Shown piece by piece: positions 33,785 to 41,937 of a stretch of 64,000 nucleotides of DNA. The stretch lies in NCBI RefSeq assembly GCF_002742265.1, contig NZ_MDGL01000173.1, positions 41,894 to 105,893 of the forward strand, written 5' to 3'. The notes beneath the pieces are model-generated. The model was not told the origin of the DNA. It saw only the letters and a list, made by a program, of their open reading frames with translations, and ran no database searches. The translations under genes were made by a program, and so were the position numbers. This DNA is from Maribacter sp. 4G9. Its GTDB lineage: Bacteria > Bacteroidota > Bacteroidia > Flavobacteriales > Flavobacteriaceae. Numbering within the stretch: the first letter of the stretch is position 1; every line of letters starts with the position of its first letter.

Positions 33785-35186
33785 GCAACTCATCATTGCC
33801 TTAGGATTTTTAATTACTTCATGGGCTGCTTTTGGTCAAAAGGAAAGTAAGACTTATCAGGAAACGTTCAATGTGGACAAGGATGCCATTTTGGATATCA
33901 ATACCAGTTATACCGATATTGAGTTCGAAACTTGGAACAAAAGCACCGTTGAAATAACAGCCACAGTAGATCTTGAGGGAGCAGGAAAAGAGGAAGCCAA
34001 GGAGTATTTTGAGAATGACCCCATAAAAATTTTAGGAAACAGCTCAAGGATCGAGATTACTTCAGGTTCCAATAATTTTGGACTTTTCGGCCCCCAAAGT
34101 TTTGAGTTCGAATTTGGTGATCTGGATATTGAGCTTCCTGAAATTGCCCCGTTCGTCGTGGAAATACCGGAGATCGCTCCTTTCCCTGAAATCGTCGAAT
34201 TGCCCCCGTTACCGTTAACCGATGGCTTTAAGTTTGACTACAAGGCCTATCAAAAGGATGGTGAAAAGTACATGAAAAAATGGCAGGAGGAATTTAAAAA
34301 TAGTTTTGATGAGAAGCATCAAAAGCGATTGGAGGAATGGGCCAAACGTATGGAGGAACGGGGTAAGGAAATGGAGAAGCGTTTAGAGGAGCAGGATAAA
34401 AGAAGGGAGGAAATGAAGAAAAGGCGCGAGGAAATGATGGAGAAAAGAATGGAAAGCCAGGAAGCCATGCAAGAAGCAAGGGAGGCCCAAAGAGAAGTGA
34501 GACGGGAAATGATGGAGCTTAGGGAGAAACATGAAGGCCCCAATATATTTTATTTCTCTACCGATGGGGAAAACAAGAACTATAAAATCAAAAAAACCAT
34601 CAAGATTAAAATGCCAAAATCCACCAAGATAAAAATGAACGTGCGGCATGGGGAGGTTAAATTGGCCGAAAGTACCAAGAATTTGAATGCGACCTTGTCG
34701 CATTCAAGCCTTTGGGCCGCAACTATTGATGGGAACGAGACCATTGTTTCAGTCTCTTACTCACCTGTAAGTGTCCAAAATTGGAACTTTGGACAGCTCA
34801 AAACCAATTATTCAAGGGGCGTGGAACTAAGCGAGGTGCTAAATTTGAACCTACAGGCCAATTCTTCAGACGTCACCATTCATAGATTATTGAAGAAGGC
34901 CTTTATAAAAAATGATTTCGGCCCCCTAAAGATTATTTCTATAGATGACGGTTTTGAAGAAATGGATATTTCCTTAAAGAACGCAGAACTTCATTCCAAG
35001 CTACCAAGTTCTGCCACATCTATTTATATAAAGGGAACAGCCTCTGAATTGGCTTTGCCCAAAAGTTTAAACCTCAAGGAGACCAAAAATGGAAACACCA
35101 AAATTTTAAAAGGATATCATCTATCGGACAATAGCAATCGTTCCATTGTCATTACCTCGGATTATAGCGAAGTAACCATCCAATAA
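33756..35186 (+). CDS. Secreted DUF4097-like protein with long charged helix
   Basis: 476-aa precursor with signal peptide (residues about 1-27, ending AFGQ). The N- and C-terminal parts (about 35-105 and 283-476) look like a beta-helix/adhesin-like DUF4097 fold with repeated short strands (LDINTSYTDIEFETW; AELHSKLPSSATSIYIKG). Between them are proline-rich repeats (ELPEIAPF, EIPEIAPF, 127-154) and a roughly 100-residue Glu/Arg/Lys/Met helix (about 162-260) likely to form a single alpha-helix or coiled coil. Third gene of the sigma/anti-sigma operon, likely its main target or sensor. Confidence 0.8.
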   Translation: MNRSQKIVSKQLIIALGFLITSWAAFGQKESKTYQETFNVDKDAILDINTSYTDIEFETWNKSTVEITATVDLEGAGKEEAKEYFENDPIKILGNSSRIEITSGSNNFGLFGPQSFEFEFGDLDIELPEIAPFVVEIPEIAPFPEIVELPPLPLTDGFKFDYKAYQKDGEKYMKKWQEEFKNSFDEKHQKRLEEWAKRMEERGKEMEKRLEEQDKRREEMKKRREEMMEKRMESQEAMQEAREAQREVRREMMELREKHEGPNIFYFSTDGENKNYKIKKTIKIKMPKSTKIKMNVRHGEVKLAESTKNLNATLSHSSLWAATIDGNETIVSVSYSPVSVQNWNFGQLKTNYSRGVELSEVLNLNLQANSSDVTIHRLLKKAFIKNDFGPLKIISIDDGFEEMDISLKNAELHSKLPSSATSIYIKGTASELALPKSLNLKETKNGNTKILKGYHLSDNSNRSIVITSDYSEVTIQ

Positions 35187-35209
35187 ACATCCTTGCCCTT
35201 CCCTTCTTT

Positions 35210-36538
35210 TTACAATTTAGGTTCCCAGCCCTGCGTATACTCCCTTTTCCAGAATTTCATGGCCATTTCATTGTTCAATACCTTGCCTGTTGCCGTATCG
35301 ATTTTTAAGGTCTCTCCCGCATCTTGGGCCATATTGCCCAAATGGCATAACATCGTCGTAATACTGGCATCCTGAATATCTGAATGTAGACTTTCGTCCT
35401 GCCGTATGGCGTTGAAGAAATTGGCGACATGGTTCACATCCAATTGGCCTTCCCCCCGGGTGTTGGTCGTTTCACTGGCTCCACCTTCTTTTTCCTCTTT
35501 CAATAAATTTCCTTGCAGGTCGTACAATTGATAAAAGTTACGGTCCAGCATTATGGAGCCTTTGCTTCCATAAATGGTAATTCCCCTGCCCGGTCTTTCC
35601 GGTTTCATTATGCCACGGCTATGCCCTGTCCAAGTGATAAATTTATCATTGTCAAAAGTATAGGTGACCTGTTGGTTGTCTACAAATTCCCAATCATCGT
35701 CATAAGTATATTTACCACCGAAGGAGGTTACGCTATTGGGTAAGTCAACCCCAAGTGCCCACCTACAGATATCAATTTCATGGGTTCCATTATTGTGGAT
35801 TTCACCCGTTCCCCAATTCCGGAACCAATGCCAGTTATAGGGGTGGACATTGTCCTTGTACTTCTCCCGTAAAGCGGGTCCCTGCCACAGTTCCCAATCC
35901 AGCGTTTTGGGAACCTCGATAACTTTTCCGTTACCTATGCTACCACGGTTGTTGGAGTAGTAGGCCTCACCTTTATACACATCCCCAATAATGCCTTCCC
36001 TAATATCTTTAATGGCACTAATGGAGGTGATGGCCGAGCGTTGCTGGTTCCCCATTTGTACTTTTTTGCCATATTTGCGTTGTGCCGCCGTTAGTAGTTC
36101 ATTTTCGTGGGGGTTATGGCTACAAGGTTTTTCCACGTAGACATGTTTACCGGCTTGCAGGGCCAAAATGGCCATGGGCGCGTGCCAATGTTCTGGGGTA
36201 GCGATAAAAACGGCATCGACCTTTTTGTCCTCGAGGATTTTCCTAAAATCTTTTTCCACTTTAGGAACATACCCTATATTCTCTTGGCACCACACATTAT
36301 GTTCTTCCAGAATAACATCATCCACATCACAGCTATAAAGAATAGTTGCATTGGGGTCTGCATGTATGGCCTTCACGTGTGCCTTTGCCCTGCTGCGAAC
36401 CCCAATGACGGCACAGTTAATTTTATCGTTCGCTCCTAAAATATTGCCAAAGGAAGAGGAAGGTAATATCATCCCGCCTAAAGTAACTGCCGCAGTTCCT
36501 GCTGTGGTTTTCTTTATAAAATTTCTTCTTGTTGTCAT
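35210..36538 (-). CDS. Gfo/Idh/MocA-family oxidoreductase with Tat signal
   Basis: 442-aa NAD(P)-dependent oxidoreductase exported by Tat: TTRRNFIKKTTAGTAAVTLGG at the N-terminus. Rossmann fold: INCAVIGVRSRAKAHVKAI near 40-58; EKPCSHNPHENELL near 141-154 carries the conserved EKP Lys. The C-terminal domain has NHVANFFNAIRQDE. Likely oxidises a sugar or glycoside at a ring hydroxyl (3-keto formation). The lipoprotein with two DUF1080 domains ends 4 bp upstream, consistent with a keto-sugar cleavage pair. Confidence 0.9.
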   Translation of the reverse strand: MTTRRNFIKKTTAGTAAVTLGGMILPSSSFGNILGANDKINCAVIGVRSRAKAHVKAIHADPNATILYSCDVDDVILEEHNVWCQENIGYVPKVEKDFRKILEDKKVDAVFIATPEHWHAPMAILALQAGKHVYVEKPCSHNPHENELLTAAQRKYGKKVQMGNQQRSAITSISAIKDIREGIIGDVYKGEAYYSNNRGSIGNGKVIEVPKTLDWELWQGPALREKYKDNVHPYNWHWFRNWGTGEIHNNGTHEIDICRWALGVDLPNSVTSFGGKYTYDDDWEFVDNQQVTYTFDNDKFITWTGHSRGIMKPERPGRGITIYGSKGSIMLDRNFYQLYDLQGNLLKEEKEGGASETTNTRGEGQLDVNHVANFFNAIRQDESLHSDIQDASITTMLCHLGNMAQDAGETLKIDTATGKVLNNEMAMKFWKREYTQGWEPKL

Positions 36539-36541
36539 TGC

Positions 36542-37921
36542 CTATTCTTTAGTGGTTGGTTTTATCTTGATATTTTTAAAGGAGACCCTGTCTCCGTGGT
36601 CCTGCAGAAGGATGTGGCCTTTTTCGGCTTCCCCAAAGTTGGGCCATGTCACATACTTGCTTTCGGATACCAATTTTTTGTATTCATCGCTTCCCCGTTC
36701 ATATTCCAACACTTTCATACCGTTCAACCAATGCTCCACGTGTCCATCCTTGGAAATAATGTGGGCGGTATTCCATTCCCCGATTGGATTGATGGGTTTA
36801 TCCTCACTGGCCTTGATGAGGTCATATAGTGAGGAAACCGTTCTACTGCCTTCATGCTTGCCCAGTTTGGCATCGGGATGGCGTTCATCGTCCAATATTT
36901 GGTATTCGAGACCAATGGAGGAGCCCGGACCTTTGTTGATATCAGTATCCACGTAATATTTAATGCCACTATTTGCTCCTTCGGTAAGTTTAAAGTCCAC
37001 CTTTAATTCAAAATCACCATAGGTTTCCTTGGTAACGATATCCCCGCCTGCCGCGGATTCTTCACCCCCGGAGGAAAGAACGGTCAAGACACCGTTTTCT
37101 ATTTCCCAGCCCTTATCGGGGAATTCATCCAAACGGGCACCTCGCCATCCATCTGTGGTTTTTCCGTCCCATAGCATTTGCCAGCCATTTTTTTCCTCGT
37201 CAACGCCTAAGGCGTTTTTGGTAATTATTGGTTCGATTGGGGTATTTTTGGAATATTTGGAAAGACTATCCGTAAGGATTTTGATGTTCTTCCAAATAAT
37301 TTCAGTGCCTTCCTTTTGGTCATCACCAATACTGTGTACCTGTAGCGCAATAAAACCTTCAGAGGTTTTATCATCGATGAGGTGAGCGGCAGGAACTCCA
37401 TTGATCCATGTTTTAAGGGTATCCCCAATGGCCTCAATTCTATAATGGTTCCAATCATTTTGTTTAAATGCTTTTTGTGCTTCGGGATTTCCGGTCAAAG
37501 GGTTCAACCATCCTCGTCTGGCCTCGTCATATATTCCGGCACTCCAAGCCCTGTCCGAAGGATCTATTTCAATTTGATAGCCATGGACCCTTCCATCCAT
37601 ATAATGTGGAAAACTGTTACTACGTATCTGAATTCCAGAATTCATGGTAGAGTCTACCTTATAATCCAGCTCCATGATAAAATCACCGTAAGTTTTGTCC
37701 GTGGTCATAAAAGAGTTGGGGGTGTCATGTACGGTACTCCCCACAATACTATTATCACGAACGGTGTAATTGGCCTTTCCTCCTTTTTGAGTCCATCCGT
37801 TTAAAGATTCCCCATCAAAAAGGGATACCCATGGAGTGTCATCAACTGGTTCTTGTTTGCAGGCTAAAATTAGAAGTGCTCCTAAGACAAGTGCCGTAAG
37901 GCTTAATTTGTGTTTTATCAT
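36542..37921 (-). CDS. DUF1080 (3-keto-disaccharide hydrolase) lipoprotein with two domains
   Basis: 459-aa lipoprotein (LILAC, Cys21) with two tandem concanavalin-like DUF1080 domains. The first has SLFDGESLNGWTQKGG (about 33-48), TYGDFIMELDYKVDSTMNSG; the second has MLWDGKTTDGWRG (about 249-261), TYGDFELKVDFKLTEGANSG and a C-terminal NIKIKPT strand. Members of this family cleave 3-keto-glycosides. Two domains in one chain is a larger form; both keep the F/WDG and NSG-type signatures. First gene of the pair with the Tat-exported oxidoreductase. Confidence 0.9.
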   Translation of the reverse strand: MIKHKLSLTALVLGALLILACKQEPVDDTPWVSLFDGESLNGWTQKGGKANYTVRDNSIVGSTVHDTPNSFMTTDKTYGDFIMELDYKVDSTMNSGIQIRSNSFPHYMDGRVHGYQIEIDPSDRAWSAGIYDEARRGWLNPLTGNPEAQKAFKQNDWNHYRIEAIGDTLKTWINGVPAAHLIDDKTSEGFIALQVHSIGDDQKEGTEIIWKNIKILTDSLSKYSKNTPIEPIITKNALGVDEEKNGWQMLWDGKTTDGWRGARLDEFPDKGWEIENGVLTVLSSGGEESAAGGDIVTKETYGDFELKVDFKLTEGANSGIKYYVDTDINKGPGSSIGLEYQILDDERHPDAKLGKHEGSRTVSSLYDLIKASEDKPINPIGEWNTAHIISKDGHVEHWLNGMKVLEYERGSDEYKKLVSESKYVTWPNFGEAEKGHILLQDHGDRVSFKNIKIKPTTKE

Positions 37922-37941
37922 GCTCTATCAATTGGTTAAAT

Positions 37942-37967
37942 AAAAAAAGCGTCCATTTTGGACGCTT
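37942..37967 (-). terminator. Rho-independent terminator for msrA
   Basis: AAGCGTCC (37947-37954) pairs with GGACGCTT (37960-37967) around a 5-nt loop; on the minus strand the stem is followed by seven Ts. It ends msrA just before the DUF1080 gene. Confidence 0.9.
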
Positions 37968-37994
37968 GAAGATAATGATTTTTGTGGTATTGAT

Positions 37995-38693
37995 TTAATG
38001 AGCTTCTTCTTTTAAATATTCCCCAAAATTGGCCTTAAACCTATTCAACCTAGGAATGGATACATTTCTAATATAGGAATTATTAGGGTTCTTTCTTTCG
38101 TAATCTTGATGGTAGTCCTCCGCCTCATAGAACTTGGTAAAGGCGGTCACTTCCGTGGTAATCGTTGCTCCGCTATAAACATTTTGTTCCTTTAATGCCC
38201 GGATATAACTTTCTATAATCTTCTTTTCCTCGTCATTTTTATAAAAGGCAATGGAGCGATATTGCGTTCCCCGATCTGGACCTTGGCGGTTTAGCGTGGT
38301 GGGATCGTGGGAACCAAAAAAAACTTGGACCAATTCCACAAAGGATATGACTTTAGGGTCATAATATACTTCCACGGCCTCTGCATGTGAACTCTGTCCA
38401 CTGCCCACCATTTCATAGGTTGGATTTTTTTCCGTTCCCCCGGCATAGCCAGATATTACTTCCTGTACCCCTCTAACACTTTCAAATATGGCTTCCACGC
38501 ACCAAAAGCAGCCACTTGCAAAATAGGCTGTTTCATATTTGCTTAGGTCTTGCCGGCTTAATTTTTCAATTTTTTCAGGAGTTGCTTCTTTTTCCGAAGC
38601 ATTTTCGGAAATCGTATGCTGTTTGGTTTTGGATTGACAGCTTGTAGCTAACAGAAAGGCAAAGCCTAAAACAATTAGTTGTATGTTCTTCAT
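37995..38693 (-). CDS. msrA: Peptide-methionine (S)-S-oxide reductase, lipoprotein
   Basis: 232-aa MsrA that repairs oxidised methionine in exported proteins. Lipoprotein signal (LATSC, Cys19) places it in the envelope, unlike the cytoplasmic E. coli form. Active site GCFWCVEA with catalytic Cys62, EVISGYAGG near 78-86, HAEAVEVYYDP near 103-113 and FYEAEDYHQDY near 188-198. Extra N-terminal linker of about 35 residues after the lipid Cys. Single gene with its own terminator. Confidence 0.95.
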   Translation of the reverse strand: MKNIQLIVLGFAFLLATSCQSKTKQHTISENASEKEATPEKIEKLSRQDLSKYETAYFASGCFWCVEAIFESVRGVQEVISGYAGGTEKNPTYEMVGSGQSSHAEAVEVYYDPKVISFVELVQVFFGSHDPTTLNRQGPDRGTQYRSIAFYKNDEEKKIIESYIRALKEQNVYSGATITTEVTAFTKFYEAEDYHQDYERKNPNNSYIRNVSIPRLNRFKANFGEYLKEEAH

Positions 38694-38794
38694 TATAATG
38701 GGTTTTATCCAGTTAGTAGGAAAAATACAAAGGACTTACCTCAAAAAAGGTTAAAATATGTTAAGGATATGGATTCTCAACTTATTTTTATCCG

Positions 38795-39475
38795 ATGAAC
38801 ACTTTCGAGCAATTACTTTTTTCATGTTCCGAAGGGACAATCCCTATTTTGGAGCACACCTTTCCTGTATCAAGTTATGTTCCACTGGATCTATCCGTTG
38901 AGAATCCCCATTTGAAGGATTTTGACATTACCAACCCGATAGCCTGTCAATCCTATATAGATTCTGTTTTAAGGGAAGAGGATGGTGTTGTTGCTTATGG
39001 GGGCTATCTGGAACAAAGAAATTTATACGACGATAAAGGTAGTTTCAATAGTAGTGACCTGCAAAGGAATATCCATTTAGGAATCGATTATTGGGCCCCT
39101 GCCGGAACCAAGGTAATGGTTCCTTTGGATGGAAAAATCCATAGTTACAAGAACAATAATGTAATAGGGGATTATGGCCCTACCATAATTATGGAACACC
39201 AATTTAATGATTTGATATTTTATACCCTTTACGGTCATTTGAGTCTTGAATCCTTAAAGGGACTATCCGTTGGAATGGAATTTAGTGCCGGAAGCGAACT
39301 TGCTACCTTGGGCACTCCGGATATTAACGTAAACTATGCCCCGCATCTACACTTTCAAATTATTAAGGATTTACAAGGGAACATGGGCGATTATCCCGGT
39401 GTTTGTTCCAAGCAGCACTTGGATTTTTATAATATAAACTGTCCGGATCCCAATTTGCTTCTGAAAATCCATTAG
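38795..39475 (+). CDS. M23-type metallopeptidase-like protein without signal peptide
   Basis: 226-aa protein with a LytM/M23 domain: NIHLGIDYWAPAGTKV near 90-105 (first metal His-Asp), TLYGHLSLESL near 148-158, and YAPHLHFQII near 182-191 (HxH). No signal peptide, so cytoplasmic as annotated. The C-terminus with DYPGVCSKQHLDFYNINCPDPNLLL resembles the M23-like middle region found in some aminotransferase fusion proteins, so it may act on a small molecule or be a stand-alone version, not a wall hydrolase. Inference only. Confidence 0.82.
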   Translation: MNTFEQLLFSCSEGTIPILEHTFPVSSYVPLDLSVENPHLKDFDITNPIACQSYIDSVLREEDGVVAYGGYLEQRNLYDDKGSFNSSDLQRNIHLGIDYWAPAGTKVMVPLDGKIHSYKNNNVIGDYGPTIIMEHQFNDLIFYTLYGHLSLESLKGLSVGMEFSAGSELATLGTPDINVNYAPHLHFQIIKDLQGNMGDYPGVCSKQHLDFYNINCPDPNLLLKIH

Positions 39476-39481
39476 TTTTGT

Positions 39482-39539
39482 TCGACAAACAACACCTTTT
39501 TTTCGGTAAGCTGTTTTTACCTAGGAACCCGTTCATCGA
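39482..39539 (+). promoter_or_regulatory. Three-site operator-like array upstream of the first small secreted protein gene
   Basis: TCGACAAAC (39482), TCGGTAAGC (39503, 21 bp on) and an inverted GTTCATCGA (39531, 28 bp on). A conserved TTTTACACTT follows at 39545-39554. The same three-part layout occurs upstream of the genes at 44709 and 55147-55383. Confidence 0.6.
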
Positions 39540-39657
39540 GCGAATTTTACACTTAATCCAGATCATTACCGGATAACGAGAAACCACTGTTTTTCAACGA
39601 ATGGGAACCCCCTGAAATACGCTTGCGATAGTTATAATAGTGTAACGAAAGCAAGTC

Positions 39658-39894
39658 ATGAAAACAATAGCGACCATCTTCTTCATCTTCTTCATAGGGA
39701 CCGCGGCCAGCGCACAGGACAGGAACGAGACCGTTAAGGTCGAGACGATAGAGATGGGCATCGTTACCGAAACGGCTCCCTCAAAAAAAATAGAAAGTAA
39801 GCGGGAAGTGGCCCGTTTGTACAGGTTCAAGAACTCTAGAGTCAAAAAGGAACTTTCCTTCGCGACCAAAAGGAACAGCCCCAAAATGGTATAA
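39658..39894 (+). CDS. Small secreted protein, KNSRVK family, member 1
   Basis: 78-aa precursor with a clear signal peptide (MKTIATIFFIFFIGTAASAQ, cleavage after ASA or AQ), leaving a basic mature peptide of about 58 aa. The C-terminal core RLYRFKNSRVKKELSF followed by KRNSPKMV is shared with three other genes in the window. No known domain recognised. 73 of 78 residues match member 4 at 55147-55383, within a 474-bp duplication. Operator-like sites upstream, GNRA-loop hairpin downstream. Exported to periplasm or outside; function unknown. Confidence 0.82.
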   Translation: MKTIATIFFIFFIGTAASAQDRNETVKVETIEMGIVTETAPSKKIESKREVARLYRFKNSRVKKELSFATKRNSPKMV

Positions 39895-40230
39895 CCTACT
39901 CATATTATCCCCTCGGTGACCCTACCTGCCGAAAGGCAGGTTTGGGGCTACCCCTTCAGCTTTTCAAAGTAAATACTATCAAGGTCCTTATAACACTCTT
40001 AATCCATTTTAAGGATTTATTTGACCATGTTTGTGTAGGAATATTATCATTTTATCGATGAAATACACAAAAGCATCGATGAAATCAATAAATTAATGTA
40101 GGAAATTACTTATTAACCGAAGCAGTTCATCGAAAAGTTTGATTTTTATCGATGAAACTGAGCACTTCATCGAATCCCGAATTTAATATCGGCAATCTGT
40201 GAGTTATATACAGACCAAATCTACCTACTA
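39895..40230. other. Spacer between two small secreted protein genes
   Basis: 336 bp holding the tail of the duplicated unit with its GAAA-loop hairpin (to 39954), about 100 bp with no feature I can support, and then five operator-like sites before the next small gene. Confidence 0.7.
40055..40173 (+). promoter_or_regulatory. Five TCGATGAA sites upstream of the second small secreted protein gene
   Basis: TCGATGAAA at 40055 and 40076 (21 bp apart), inverted GTTCATCGA at 40125, TCGATGAAA at 40149 and inverted CTTCATCGA at 40165. Same 9-mer as before the sister genes, but in a different, denser layout. The last site is about 57 bp before the start codon. Confidence 0.6.
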
Positions 40231-40467
40231 ATGAAAACCATTCTTTTTTTTATGCTTGTTATCTGCACGGGCGCTTTTGCCCAAGCTCAGCAACCGGTAT
40301 CTGAAATGAAAGTGAGAACCATTTCAATGCCCATTACTGAACCCATGGACCAAACTAATTTGGGTGAAAAGCTCCCTGCTGTAACAGGTATTTTTGTACT
40401 TAAGCATTCAAGGGTAAAGAGAGCCCTGTCCTTTAGTGTAGCGGAGCAAGATGAAAAATTGGCCTAA
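40231..40467 (+). CDS. Small secreted protein, KNSRVK family, member 2
   Basis: 78-aa precursor with signal peptide (MKTILFFMLVICTGAFAQAQ) and a mature part of about 58 aa. Divergent from member 1 but keeps the pattern MKVRTISM near the mature N-terminus, then FVLKHSRVKRALSFS and a terminal KLA. Lacks the RLYR of the other three (reads IFVL). Convergent with tesA: its stop lies within 4 bp of the tesA end. Function unknown. Confidence 0.78.
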   Translation: MKTILFFMLVICTGAFAQAQQPVSEMKVRTISMPITEPMDQTNLGEKLPAVTGIFVLKHSRVKRALSFSVAEQDEKLA

Positions 40468-41189
40468 TCCCGTGATGGTCCTTCTGTTTTTTCCATCAGG
40501 ACTGTGGGTCCTAGAATATCCCAAACATTTTCGGCTACTATTTTTTGGCCTTCCGCCGTTGGGTGTATTCCATCTTCCAGATTTAGTTCCGGTTCGCCCG
40601 CTACCCCTTCCAATAGAAAGGGAATCAGTAAAATATCGTTCTCTTCCGCAAGGTCTGAATACATACCCCTAAACTCTGCCGTATACTCCAATCCCATATT
40701 GGGGGGAATCTGCATACCGGCAAGAATAATGGTAGTTTCCGGGTTTTTTTCTTGGACGGCATCGATAATTTTCTGAAGGTTTTCCCTGGATTTATCCAAA
40801 GGAATACCCCGAAGGCCATCGTTGGCACCCAGTTCCAATACAAAGATGTCCACATCTTGGTTTAACACCCAATCCAACCTATTGAGACCTCCAGAGGTCG
40901 TTTCTCCGCTCAGTCCGGAGTTGATTACGGTATAGTTCAACCCCAAGGAGTCTATTCGCTGCTGGATCAAATTGGGGAATCCCTGCTCAGTTTCCAATCC
41001 ATAGGCGGCGGTAAGACTATTCCCAAAAAACAGGATGACCTTTTCGTCGGTGGTTTCCACTTGCTCAATGGTATCCGTGGATTCGTCCTTACCTTCCCCA
41101 GAAGTTTTGTCCTGTTTTTTACCTTCACCGCAGGCAAATAGGGCTAAAAAGACCAAAAAATAACTAAACTTTAATACTTTGTACATCAT
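40464..41189 (-). CDS. tesA: TesA-like SGNH esterase/lysophospholipase, lipoprotein
   Basis: 241-aa arylesterase/thioesterase I type protein. Lipoprotein signal (LALFAC). SGNH blocks: LFFGNSLTAAYG (Ser in block I), NSGLSGETTSGG (block II Gly), LELGANDGLRG (block III Asn) and DGIHPTAEGQ (block V Asp-His). Acts in the envelope on acyl esters or lysophospholipids. It diverges from the ABC transporter pair ybbA-ybbP, the same neighbourhood as in E. coli (tesA | ybbA-ybbP), which supports orthology. Confidence 0.92.
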   Translation of the reverse strand: MMYKVLKFSYFLVFLALFACGEGKKQDKTSGEGKDESTDTIEQVETTDEKVILFFGNSLTAAYGLETEQGFPNLIQQRIDSLGLNYTVINSGLSGETTSGGLNRLDWVLNQDVDIFVLELGANDGLRGIPLDKSRENLQKIIDAVQEKNPETTIILAGMQIPPNMGLEYTAEFRGMYSDLAEENDILLIPFLLEGVAGEPELNLEDGIHPTAEGQKIVAENVWDILGPTVLMEKTEGPSRD

Positions 41190-41247
41190 GGTTTCTTCTA
41201 AAAGTAGAAATCATTTGTTTACTTTGTTAGCTTGTACCAAACGATTT

Positions 41248-41937
41248 ATGGCAAAGATATTAAACGTACGGAATCTAAGGAAAACCTATAAAAGTGGTTC
41301 CAAGGATTTAACTGTTTTGGACGATATTTCATTCGACATTGAAGCAGGTGAAACTTTTTCGATTGTTGGCCCCTCGGGAAGTGGTAAAACGACACTTTTA
41401 GGATTATGCGCGGGTTTGGACCACGTAGATGAAGGAAGTATTGAACTCTGTGGAGTAGAACTTAGCCACTTGAACGAGGACGAATTGGCGTTGTTACGAA
41501 ACCAAAAGGTAGGGTTTATTTTTCAGGATTTTCAATTATTACCTACATTGACAGCTATGGAAAACGTTAGTGTTCCTTTGGAATTGCAAGGTAATCCCAA
41601 CGCCCAAAATATGGCCAAGGATTTGCTTGACAAGGTAGGTCTGGGTAGCAGGTACGATCATTATCCTTCACAGTTATCGGGTGGGGAACAACAGCGGGTC
41701 GCCTTGGCGAGGGCTTTTTCAACAACCCCTGATATTTTATTTGCAGACGAGCCCACGGGTAACCTGGACGAGGAGACCGGTGAAAAGGTCATTCAACTCT
41801 TGTTCGAGCTGAACAAGGAAATGGGAACGACCTTGGTTATCGTCACCCATGATTTGGATTTAGCCCAGCTAACCCAAAAAATTATTCGCTTAAAAGGCGG
41901 TAAAATTATTTCCAATCAAACCAAAACCATAGCTTGA
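41248..41937 (+). CDS. ybbA: ABC transporter ATP-binding protein, YbbA/LolD-like
   Basis: 229-aa ATPase from the ATG at 41248 ([17 protein letters not shown]); an in-frame ATG 69 bp upstream would add a non-conserved tail. Walker [10 protein letters not shown], signature [15 protein letters not shown], Walker [14 protein letters not shown] and the His-loop VIVTHDLD are all present. MacB/LolD-type, i.e. mechanotransmission not substrate import. Partner permease follows with a TTGA overlap; tesA diverges 58 bp away. Confidence 0.93.
   Translation: MAKILNVRNLRKTYKSGSKDLTVLDDISFDIEAGETFSIVGPSGSGKTTLLGLCAGLDHVDEGSIELCGVELSHLNEDELALLRNQKVGFIFQDFQLLPTLTAMENVSVPLELQGNPNAQNMAKDLLDKVGLGSRYDHYPSQLSGGEQQRVALARAFSTTPDILFADEPTGNLDEETGEKVIQLLFELNKEMGTTLVIVTHDLDLAQLTQKIIRLKGGKIISNQTKTIA

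Larger units (their letters stand above)
39481..39954 (+). repeat. 474-bp duplicated unit, left copy (direct), carrying a small secreted protein gene
   Basis: Nearly identical, in inverted orientation, to 55087-55560. Both copies are 474 bp and include the upstream operator-like sites, leader, the 78-codon gene and a downstream hairpin (ACCTGCC-GAAA-GGCAGGT at 39924-39941). Outside these limits the sequences differ. The most divergent part is about 45 bp near the promoter. Confidence 0.9.

Noticed and set aside
39482..39539. Reading the TCGRYRAAC sites as LytTR boxes of the nearby LytTR regulator
   Set aside because: The inverted GTTCATCGA form partly fits the LytTR consensus, and 20-21 bp spacing fits, but the mixed orientation, the conserved TCGA core and the close position to the promoter differ from the ACnGTTCAA boxes at 23304 and 26604. 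Treated as a separate regulator site.
39924..39941. ACCTGCC-GAAA-GGCAGGT hairpin as a classical terminator
   Set aside because: Stable stem with a GNRA loop but no T-run after it. It could be a transcript stabiliser or part of a repeat; not called as a terminator.
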